Positions 1-5,602 of a DNA stretch of 6,996 nucleotides are shown here, one piece after another. The stretch's first letter is position 1; each line of letters begins with the position of its first letter. The stretch lies in the NCBI GenBank assembly GCA_029256865.1, contig JARIEH010000027.1, positions 1 through 6,996 on the forward strand, given 5' to 3'. The translations under genes and the position numbers were made by a program. The notes below the pieces were generated by a model, which worked only from the letters and a program-made list of their open reading frames with translations, was not told the origin of the DNA and did no database searches. The DNA is from Psychrobacter sp. Lineage in GTDB: Bacteria; Pseudomonadota; Gammaproteobacteria; Pseudomonadales; Moraxellaceae.

Positions 1-1300
1 CCCATAATTGTCCATGGCAATGAGTTCTAAGGCTATCTAACACTTGACTCAAAGCATCAGGCGTATGCGCATAGTCAACGATAAAGCAGCCATCATTTGA
101 TGGCACCCGCTGCATACGTCCAATAGCCCCTTGTAGCTGTGGCACTAAGGTTGCAATACGCTCAAGGCTTATGCCTAAAGCGACTGCCGCTGCAATTGCA
201 GCAAGCAAATTGGCCACATTAAAACGCCCTAATAAAGGGCTGACAATATTGATATCATTAAGCGCTTTATTGGCAAGCTGACTTTCTGTAAGCTGGGGGC
301 GTAAGCAAATACTCACCCCTTCTAAGCTTGGCATAATGGTAGAGGCAACAAAGCTGGCTTTTTTTGTCGCCTGTAAGCTATAAGTCCAAACCATCAAATC
401 ACTGGCATGAGCAGTATCTAGCATCACTTGAGCGTACTCATCATCGATATTGATGATAGCGTGAGTCAGCGTTGGGAAGTGACGTTTATCGAACAGCTTT
501 GCTTTGGCAGCGGCATACTCTGCCATGTCGGCGTGATAATCCAAGTGATCACGGCTCAAATTGGTATAAATAGCTATCTTCACTGGCATACCCTGCAAGC
601 GCTGCTGATCTAGACCGTGTGAGCTGGCTTCAAGCGCCAATACCTCAGCGCCTTCTTGCCCCATTTGATATAAGAACTGCTGCACAGCCAGTACGTCACC
701 CGTAGTATGACTGGCTTGTACGAGCGCACCCAATCTACCGTTGCCTGCCGTCCCCATGACTGCACTACTCATGCCTGCAAGTTGGGTTAATTGTGCCACC
801 AGTTGACTAATCGTAGTCTTGCCATTGGTGCCTGTCACTGCCACCACTGTCGGCAACGGTACTGGCTGTTGAAACTGCAAACAAGCTTGAATCAGTTCAC
901 CTAAAAACTCTCGGATATTGGGGACATAAATAATTGGACAAGGCAACGCAGCTAGCTGCTGCTCTGCGCTAGGTTGAGTAGCATCAAGCTGACGATCACT
1001 GCCAGCGAACAACGCCAGTGGATCAATTTCTGATAAGATAAATGCCGCTTTTTTAGCGGCCTGTGACAAGTATTCGCGACTTTTTTGACAGTTTTTTAAC
1101 TGGCTTTGTAGCAGTACGAACACCTCATTGGTCGTGACTTGCCGACTGTCTAAACGTATGTTATGAAAGGTGATATGAGCAATTTTGCTTGGATTCTCTA
1201 ACCCTTCAATCATGTGTGACAACTGTGGGCCTAACGTATCACCACGACTGCTCTCCATAAGCTGTTGCAAAGTAACGGCATGATGTGATGATATGGTCAT
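1..1300 (-). CDS. murE: UDP-N-acetylmuramoyl-tripeptide synthetase MurE, 3' end missing
   Basis: MurE is a cytoplasmic Mur ligase that uses ATP to add the third residue (meso-diaminopimelate in Gram-negatives) to UDP-MurNAc-L-Ala-D-Glu. The 433 codons present translate without a stop. The N-terminal UDP-binding domain has LDSRQV at about 50-55. The central ATPase domain has the P-loop TGTNGKTT at 156-163, EASSHG at 224-229, TNLSRDHLDYH at about 244-254 and AAAKAK near 263-268, where K266 is the likely carbamylated lysine. The start of the C-terminal domain shows VDYAHTPD at 408-415. The window ends just before the expected GCGGDRD region, so roughly 100 residues are missing, including the DNPR-type motif that sets diaminopimelate specificity; that specificity is therefore inferred. 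The P-loop lies about 40 residues later than in E. coli, because of a longer N-terminus and a looser first domain. The ATG at 1300 has a TAGGA ribosome site 7 nt upstream. It lies 161 bp after ftsI on the same strand. Confidence 0.96.
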   Translation of the reverse strand, partial: MTISSHHAVTLQQLMESSRGDTLGPQLSHMIEGLENPSKIAHITFHNIRLDSRQVTTNEVFVLLQSQLKNCQKSREYLSQAAKKAAFILSEIDPLALFAGSDRQLDATQPSAEQQLAALPCPIIYVPNIREFLGELIQACLQFQQPVPLPTVVAVTGTNGKTTISQLVAQLTQLAGMSSAVMGTAGNGRLGALVQASHTTGDVLAVQQFLYQMGQEGAEVLALEASSHGLDQQRLQGMPVKIAIYTNLSRDHLDYHADMAEYAAAKAKLFDKRHFPTLTHAIINIDDEYAQVMLDTAHASDLMVWTYSLQATKKASFVASTIMPSLEGVSICLRPQLTESQLANKALNDINIVSPLLGRFNVANLLAAIAAAVALGISLERIATLVPQLQGAIGRMQRVPSNDGCFIVDYAHTPDALSQVLDSLRTHCHGQLW

Positions 1301-1307
1301 GAATAAA

Positions 1308-1312
1308 TCCTA
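1308..1312 (-). promoter_or_regulatory. Ribosome binding site of murE
   Basis: TAGGA on the minus strand, 7 nt before the ATG at 1300. It supports this start and shows that murE can be initiated independently rather than by coupling to ftsI, whose stop is 161 bp upstream. Confidence 0.75.
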
Positions 1313-1344
1313 GGCGATTAAAAAATTAAAATGATGATGAAAAC

Positions 1345-1408
1345 GTATTGAGGGTTTAAAACTATCGATAACAACCCATCATTTACAGTCGAAAAACTCA
1401 CTCAATAC
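1345..1408 (-). repeat. Inverted repeat adjoining the hairpin in the murE leader
   Basis: GTATTGAG at 1345-1352 is the exact reverse complement of CTCAATAC at 1401-1408, 48 bp apart. The distal arm begins at the base next to the 17-bp hairpin, so in the murE-direction RNA the two stems would lie head to tail. Inside the loop a GGTT/AACC pairing and the palindrome TATCGATA (1363-1370) could extend the fold. The repeat is exact, but a functional role is only inferred. Confidence 0.4.
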
Positions 1409-1447
1409 TATGTATCCATGTTTATAAATCATAAACACGGATACATA
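1409..1447. terminator. 17-bp hairpin after ftsI, terminator-like
   Basis: Arms 1409-1425 and 1431-1447 are complementary around a 5-nt loop (1426-1430). On the plus strand one position (1418 with 1438) is an A-C mismatch; in minus-strand RNA the same position is a G-U pair, so the stem is continuous in the ftsI-murE transcript. It starts 15 bp beyond the ftsI stop codon. A T-rich tract (1449-1459) follows it on the plus side, so by shape it is an intrinsic terminator for plus-strand (antisense) RNA. In the ftsI direction the stem is preceded by an A-rich run and the next U5 tract comes only 12 nt later, so full termination there is uncertain. Partial termination, a processing site or mRNA end protection are alternatives. 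Confidence 0.6.
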
Positions 1448-1461
1448 CTTTTTATTTTTAA

Positions 1462-3570
1462 CTATTGAGTCTGTAGTGGCTTATCTAGGGGCACATTATA
1501 CAGACGTAAGGCTTCTTTCATAACATTGTGAAAGACTGGCGCTACCGTCAAACCCGCATAAATCTGACCACGGGGATCTTCGATAAGCATCACACCCACC
1601 AACCTCGGATTCGATGCTGGTGCCATACCTGCAAAAACGTTGCGATACTGGTCGGTATAATAACCACCATCGGGGTTCACTCGGCGCGACGTTCCTGTTT
1701 TACCAGCCACGCGATATCCATCGATGGCCGCAGCTCTCGCTGTACCACCTGGCTCAGTCACAGATTCAAGCATCTTCACAATAGACATCGCTTGCTCATG
1801 CTCCATAATACGCTTACTTGGTGGTTTCTCACCATCCTTGATAAGCGTTAATGGATGCATCACTCCGCCTGAAGCCAATGCTGCATAAGCTTGTGCTACC
1901 TGTGCAAGTGTGACTTGCAACCCATAACCGTAACTCACGGTCGCACGCCTAGCCGTTTCTTTTTCCTTCGGAGTCACTACTAACCCACTGCCCTCACCTG
2001 GGAACTGTAATGGGGTTTTTGCGCCAAAGCCAAACTGCTTTTGCATATTGGTAATCGCATCGGGCGGCAACGACAGCGCAATCTTGGTAGAGGCAACGTT
2101 ACTAGACTTCTGTAGTAGCGTAGCCATATTAATCGTTCCGAGGTTATTATGGTCACGAATCGTGTAGCCACGGACGCGAATAGAGCCAGGATTGGTATCG
2201 ATTAAAGAGGTGGCCGTATATTTACCAGAGTCCAAGGCAGCAGCTACTGTAAACGGCTTCATCACTGAACCAGGCTCAAAGACATCAAGCAGCGCACGAT
2301 TGCGCTGATTCTCACCCGTCATCTCATTGAGATTGTTTGAGTTAAAAGACGGCCAAGTAGATAATGCCAGCACCTCACCAGTCTGCACATCAACGATCAT
2401 CCCGCTCGACCAACGCGCTTTTTGTAAGCGCCCAGATTTTTCAAGCTCTTTATAAAGTAAATACTGCAACCGCGAGTCAATCGTTAACGCCACATCTTGA
2501 CCAGCAATTTCTGGCTCAAGCTGTTTGATTTCTTTTAGGCTATTCTGCCTCGCATCTTTTAGTACCAAGACTTTACCGTCATCTCCAGCCAACTCTTTTT
2601 CGTACTGACGCTCGATACCCGCGCGACCTTCGTAGCCCCCTTCAGGATCGTTGGCACTTTGCCCCATAAACCCTAATAACTGAGAGTTTGGCTGTGGCTG
2701 CGGATAATAGCGTTGGAAGAAGTTTTTTTCATAAACGCCAGGAAAGTCGAGCGAGCTGACACTTTGAGCAATCTCAGGCTTAACCTTATTGAGTAGCGGC
2801 AGATAATGCGACCCTGCACCTGAGGGCAAAGCAGCTTTTACTGCTTCTTCATCCGTTACATCAACGCTGTCATCGATACCAGCCGCTTGTTGTAACTGGC
2901 TCACTGGCATGTTGGCTGCTGCTGCCAGGCGAGTGAGATCCATATCCTCCAAACGCTTTTTTACCCGCGCTTGCAGTCGTGGCTGATCTGGATTTTCGAT
3001 CTGTATGCGTCTTAGCTCATAGTATTCACGTGCATAATCATGCGGACTGAATGACACCGTGGCCAATGGCGCGCTGATGGCCAGTGGCAGCTGGTTACGA
3101 TCCGTAATCATGCCACGATAGGATGCCTGCGTGCGCACACTAGTAATCAGCTCATCCCCTTTGTCTTGATAAAACTTCGCGTTTAGCACTTGGATATAAT
3201 AGGCGCGGCCTATCAACAAGCCTAATACGAGCAGCGCAACGCCCCAAATAGTAATAAACCGGTCTTTATCATCTTCAAACCCGCCACGCGAGGAGGCACC
3301 AGAAGCTTTATTAAAAACTGCTTTCTTGCGATTCTTAACACTGGTATAAGCCCCTTGGGTCTTATCCTTTTTTAGACGCTCAAGCAATTTGGCACGATTA
3401 TTTGCAGTGCTTTTTTTCGCTTTGTGAGTGGCTTTGTTGTTTGTAGATGAAGTATCAGATTTAGCAGTGCTGGCAGGGCGTAAAGGTTTAATGACCTTGC
3501 CACTGGCTGGTTTTTTGATGCTATTTTTGGCTGACCCTTTACCAGATTTGGTCGGTTTGTTATCACTCAT
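1462..3570 (-). CDS. ftsI: Septal peptidoglycan transpeptidase FtsI (PBP3)
   Basis: FtsI is a class B penicillin-binding protein. It crosslinks septal peptidoglycan in the periplasm together with the FtsW glycosyltransferase. The 702 residues comprise a Lys/Ser/Ala-rich cytoplasmic tail (1-104), one membrane anchor (about 106-126), the pedestal domain with the RYYP segment near 287-290 and GRAGIE at 315-320, and a C-terminal transpeptidase domain. The three catalytic motifs are intact: SVMK with nucleophile S435 and K438, SSN at 489-491, and KTGT at 624-627. E. coli FtsI is 588 residues, with a cytoplasmic tail of only about 20; most of the excess here is the tail plus added sequence in the pedestal at about 190-255. 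The ATG overlaps the end of ftsL by 8 bp, and GGAG lies 7 nt before it inside ftsL, which supports this start and suggests translational coupling. It is a beta-lactam target by family knowledge. Confidence 0.97.
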   Translation of the reverse strand: MSDNKPTKSGKGSAKNSIKKPASGKVIKPLRPASTAKSDTSSTNNKATHKAKKSTANNRAKLLERLKKDKTQGAYTSVKNRKKAVFNKASGASSRGGFEDDKDRFITIWGVALLVLGLLIGRAYYIQVLNAKFYQDKGDELITSVRTQASYRGMITDRNQLPLAISAPLATVSFSPHDYAREYYELRRIQIENPDQPRLQARVKKRLEDMDLTRLAAAANMPVSQLQQAAGIDDSVDVTDEEAVKAALPSGAGSHYLPLLNKVKPEIAQSVSSLDFPGVYEKNFFQRYYPQPQPNSQLLGFMGQSANDPEGGYEGRAGIERQYEKELAGDDGKVLVLKDARQNSLKEIKQLEPEIAGQDVALTIDSRLQYLLYKELEKSGRLQKARWSSGMIVDVQTGEVLALSTWPSFNSNNLNEMTGENQRNRALLDVFEPGSVMKPFTVAAALDSGKYTATSLIDTNPGSIRVRGYTIRDHNNLGTINMATLLQKSSNVASTKIALSLPPDAITNMQKQFGFGAKTPLQFPGEGSGLVVTPKEKETARRATVSYGYGLQVTLAQVAQAYAALASGGVMHPLTLIKDGEKPPSKRIMEHEQAMSIVKMLESVTEPGGTARAAAIDGYRVAGKTGTSRRVNPDGGYYTDQYRNVFAGMAPASNPRLVGVMLIEDPRGQIYAGLTVAPVFHNVMKEALRLYNVPLDKPLQTQ

Positions 3571-4000
3571 TACCAGTCTCCGCCACTTCAGAGGCTGTAG
3601 CAGGCGACATCGTTTCAGCTACCGATACAGGAGCTGCGGCACCAGGTTGGATAATGAGCTTGTCTTTAAGTGTCGGCGAATACATGCCCAATTCAGCGAC
3701 AGCTCGGCTAGCAATTTGCGGCGTGGCGCTAAAGGTTTGCTGTTCAATTAACAAACGCTGATGTTCTATTTGCAGCTTACGTTCTTGCTTTTTCATATCT
3801 TGCAACGTTCTATAATCCTGATGATATTGTTGAACACCTTTGGCAGTCTGAATACCGCTCCACACGATGGCACCTGCCAGCAGCAGCAGTACTACCACAT
3901 AAATATTCACCACACTAAAACGATGCACGAATAACTCGCCGACATCGGTAGTGTTGGACGAGGTGGCACGACGGTTGGTAGGTTTGTCAGGTATTGCCAT
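3563..4000 (-). CDS. ftsL: Cell division protein FtsL
   Basis: FtsL is a small bitopic inner-membrane protein. It pairs with FtsB through a periplasmic coiled coil, binds FtsQ and helps activate FtsWI at the septum. The 145 residues show a short polar cytoplasmic tail (1-28), one hydrophobic span (about 31-49, VVLLLLAGAIVW), then a Gln/Glu/Leu-rich helix (about 52-90) suited to a coiled coil, and a conserved-looking end segment at about 97-117 with ELGMYSP and LIIQPG. An Ala/Glu/Thr-rich tail of about 28 residues follows. Identification rests on size, topology and position between rsmH and ftsI, because FtsL sequences diverge strongly. It overlaps ftsI by 8 bp. Its ATG has only a weak ribosome site (TGAGAT, about 6 nt upstream). 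It is separated from rsmH by 213 bp. Confidence 0.9.
   Translation of the reverse strand: MAIPDKPTNRRATSSNTTDVGELFVHRFSVVNIYVVVLLLLAGAIVWSGIQTAKGVQQYHQDYRTLQDMKKQERKLQIEHQRLLIEQQTFSATPQIASRAVAELGMYSPTLKDKLIIQPGAAAPVSVAETMSPATASEVAETGNE
3578..3581 (-). promoter_or_regulatory. Ribosome binding site of ftsI, inside ftsL
   Basis: GGAG on the minus strand, 7 nt before the ftsI ATG and within the last codons of ftsL. It fixes the ftsI start at 3570 and gives the full lysine-rich tail, despite the overlap ATGAGTGA with the ftsL stop. Confidence 0.75.
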
Positions 4001-4213
4001 GACGATCTCAAAAAAGTGAACTTAAATATAAAAGATGGGAGAGGTTAAGTTTATGTATATCTCATTGCTCATCATTACCATCAACAAAGGATAATTCTAA
4101 TATCCAACTTATCATAAAGGCTAGAAATACAGATGAAAACCAACCGATTAGCCTAACAGATAATGCTTACCGCTTTTTAACAGTTGCGTAATTATTACGA
4201 CATTTAAGCCTTA
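4001..4213 (-). other. rsmH-ftsL spacer, noncoding
   Basis: This 213-bp AT-rich gap lies between the rsmH stop and the ftsL start. These two genes usually abut or overlap, so the gap is unusual. It holds a 13-bp palindrome CGTAATTATTACG (4187-4199), centred about 20 bp after the rsmH stop, and a 5-bp inverted repeat GGATA/TATCC with a 7-nt loop (4089-4105). A weak promoter-like pair facing ftsL, TTGATG and ATATAC with 18 bp between, lies at about 4050-4080, but I do not consider it convincing. I see no open frame of useful length, no RNA gene and no clear intrinsic terminator. Confidence 0.55.
4187..4199. repeat. Short perfect palindrome after rsmH
   Basis: CGTAAT-T-ATTACG is symmetrical around one base, about 15 bp past the rsmH stop codon. 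The 1-nt centre makes it a poor RNA hairpin, so a protein-binding site or chance are the options. In AT-rich DNA a chance match of this length is plausible. Confidence 0.3.
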
Positions 4214-5359
4214 TCATGACTCTATGATAGGCTGATAACTGACATCCGTACGAGTCGCTGTCCGTAACCAAGCGCTCCGCGCGCGTGGATTATGACTGAC
4301 CTCAGCTTTGCTCGGGGCGATACGCTTAGGCTTGTTAAAGTAACGCGGTCGATCAGGCGGCATCGGCAGATACTCGTCTTCTGGATATTGCCCCTTACTA
4401 TGGCGCTGTAAAAACTGCTTGATACGGCGGTCTTCTAATGAGTGAAAGCTAATCACCGCCAGCTGCCCACCGGACTTTAGAATTGGAATGCTTTGCGCCA
4501 AAAAGTCATCGACATCGCCAAGTTCATTATTGATAAAGATACGCATCGCTTGAAAACTCTGTGTCGCTGGATGCTTGCCTTTTTGCCACTTGGGATGTGC
4601 TACCTTTATGACTTCTGCCAAATCAAGGGTGGAATCATAACTGTCCATTTGCTTAATGGCACGGGCAATACGCCGACTGTGGCGCTCTTCGCCAAACTCA
4701 TAGAGTACATTGGCCAAGGTTTCTTCATCGACCTGCTCAAGCCATTCAGCGACTGACTGCCCACGACTGGTATCCATCCGCATATCCACCGCGCCATCAC
4801 GCATAAAGCTAAAGCCACGGCTACCGTCATCAATCTGTGGGGATGAGATACCCAGATCGGCCATCAAACCATCAACTTGATGGATACCCATAGCAGATAA
4901 GCTATCGGTCAATGTCGCAAAGCTGTCATGAATGACATGCACACGGCTGTCTACGCTTGCCAACTCACGAGCGACGGCAATGGCGGTTGGGTCTTTATCA
5001 AAGACAATCAATTGCGCATCATCAGCAAGCTGAGACAACAGTAAACGACTGTGCCCACCGCGCCCAAAAGTAGCATCGACGTAGATGCCACTTGCTCTTA
5101 GGTTGTTTCCATCTTCTACAGTATCTTTTTGCTTAGGTAACGCTTTGACGCCCAACACCGCAGCAACTGCCTCTTGCAATAACACAGCATCATGCGCAAA
5201 GCTCAATTCGTCAGACGTAATAGCCTCCTGACTTGTCTTGTCGGCAATACTTTGAACAGAAGTTTCGGCCATAGAAGAATGTATTGCCAACGACTCAGAG
5301 ACATCGCCATCAGAAGAAGGGCTAACTTTAGATTTTGGCTTGTTATTTAATAGGGACAC
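4214..5359 (-). CDS. rsmH: 16S rRNA (cytosine(1402)-N(4))-methyltransferase RsmH
   Basis: RsmH (MraW) transfers a methyl group from S-adenosylmethionine to N4 of C1402 in 16S rRNA, in the P site of the small subunit. The core starts at H56 (HDAVLLQEAV). It shows the SAM-binding segment YVDATFGRGGHS at about 93-104, DKDPTAIAVA (121-130), DLGISSPQIDD (168-178), RGFSFMRDG (181-189), MRMD (193-196), KHPATQSFQAMRI (262-274), SFHSLEDR (304-311) and NPRARSAWLR (357-366). At 381 residues it is longer than E. coli RsmH (313). About 50 extra residues, rich in Ser, Thr and acidic residues, precede the core, and a further insertion sits at about 72-88. The start used is a GTG at 5359 with only a weak TGAG ribosome site. 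An ATG at codon 30 (5272) would also keep the whole core. It is the first gene of the minus-strand cluster, and a promoter lies about 80 bp upstream. Confidence 0.95.
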   Translation of the reverse strand: MSLLNNKPKSKVSPSSDGDVSESLAIHSSMAETSVQSIADKTSQEAITSDELSFAHDAVLLQEAVAAVLGVKALPKQKDTVEDGNNLRASGIYVDATFGRGGHSRLLLSQLADDAQLIVFDKDPTAIAVARELASVDSRVHVIHDSFATLTDSLSAMGIHQVDGLMADLGISSPQIDDGSRGFSFMRDGAVDMRMDTSRGQSVAEWLEQVDEETLANVLYEFGEERHSRRIARAIKQMDSYDSTLDLAEVIKVAHPKWQKGKHPATQSFQAMRIFINNELGDVDDFLAQSIPILKSGGQLAVISFHSLEDRRIKQFLQRHSKGQYPEDEYLPMPPDRPRYFNKPKRIAPSKAEVSHNPRARSAWLRTATRTDVSYQPIIES

Positions 5360-5372
5360 AAAAAACTCAATG

Positions 5373-5394
5373 AATGACGACCCATAAGGTCATT
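5373..5394 (-). promoter_or_regulatory. Small hairpin in the rsmH leader
   Basis: AATGAC (5373-5378) and GTCATT (5389-5394) are reverse complements around a 10-nt loop, 14 nt upstream of the GTG start. Part of the loop offers an alternative pairing, GACC (5379-5382) with GGTC (5388-5391), which excludes the outer stem. This sits just ahead of the weak ribosome site and could modulate initiation. A chance origin cannot be excluded. Confidence 0.35.
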
Positions 5395-5431
5395 AGTAAT
5401 AAAAATGTGGATGAAAATAAATAAGTTAAGA

Positions 5432-5455
5432 CTTGCGTAGCGTTATTATCGCAAG
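5432..5455. promoter_or_regulatory. Operator-like inverted repeat over the rsmH -10 box
   Basis: CTTGCG (5432-5437) and CGCAAG (5450-5455) form a perfect 6-bp inverted repeat with a 12-bp centre. The repeat covers the predicted -10 hexamer and start point of the rsmH promoter, where a bound dimer would block RNA polymerase. No regulator can be named. It does not resemble the TGGG direct repeats bound by MraZ in E. coli. Confidence 0.4.
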
Positions 5456-5472
5456 GATCCACCTGTAGTCAA
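5445..5472 (-). promoter_or_regulatory. Sigma-70-type promoter for rsmH and the dcw cluster
   Basis: On the minus strand, TTGACT (5472-5467) and GATAAT (5450-5445) are separated by 16 bp. Each matches its consensus hexamer at five of six positions. Transcription would begin near 5438, giving a leader of about 80 nt before the rsmH GTG. This is the clearest promoter in the window and the likely main entry for rsmH-ftsL-ftsI. Confidence 0.72.
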
Positions 5473-5510
5473 GCGCCAACAAGCCTTTTCGAAAAAATAT
5501 TACGCATCCC

Positions 5511-5519
5511 TGTTATACT
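5511..5519 (+). promoter_or_regulatory. Extended -10 promoter for gltX
   Basis: TGTTATACT has the TG extension and a -10 hexamer matching TATAAT at five of six positions. No good -35 hexamer is found at the right distance (the region is GAAAAA-like), which fits an extended -10 promoter. Transcription would begin near 5526, leaving an AT-rich leader of about 77 nt that contains a direct repeat CTATATTTT (5524-5532 and 5536-5544). Confidence 0.55.
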
Positions 5520-5602
5520 AGCACTATATTTTACGCTATATTTTTATATAACACTTCTTTTAAACCCTCCTACTTTAACCTTAATATTTTTTTGAGACTA
5601 TA

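Larger units (their letters stand above)
1301..1461 (-). other. ftsI-murE linker, structured leader of murE
   Basis: This is a noncoding 161-bp AT-rich spacer between the TAG of ftsI (1462-1464) and the ATG of murE. In many proteobacteria these two genes touch or overlap, so this gap is long. It contains a 17-bp hairpin (1409-1447), an adjoining 8-bp inverted repeat (1345-1352 with 1401-1408) and the murE ribosome site. I looked for a sigma-70 promoter facing murE. The best pair, TTGTTA then TCAATA with 17 bp between, has a poor -10 box, so I do not call a promoter. No small gene is visible. Confidence 0.6.

Noticed and set aside
428..613. Short plus-strand frame antisense to murE
   Set aside because: It is opposite the central ATPase domain of MurE, has no ribosome site and has no recognisable features.
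1353..1400. Possible sigma-70 promoter facing murE (TTGTTA, 17 bp, TCAATA)
   Set aside because: The -10 hexamer matches consensus at only two of six positions, and other pairs in the linker are no better.
1528..1851. Open frame of 107 codons on the plus strand, antisense to the ftsI transpeptidase region
   Set aside because: It lies fully opposite the conserved motifs of ftsI, its translation looks like an out-of-frame product (many His, Arg, Cys and Thr), and it has no family resemblance.
3428..3751. Open frame of 107 codons on the plus strand across the ftsL-ftsI junction
   Set aside because: It is antisense to two well-supported genes. Its hydrophobic start mirrors the lysine-rich tail codons of ftsI rather than a real membrane protein.
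5381..5389. TGGG on the minus strand upstream of rsmH as an MraZ box
   Set aside because: MraZ sites need several TGGG direct repeats at regular spacing; only one copy is present.
5521..5545. Direct repeat CTATATTTT in the gltX leader as a regulatory element
   Set aside because: It is short, AT-only in most positions and in a strongly AT-rich leader, so chance is the simplest explanation.
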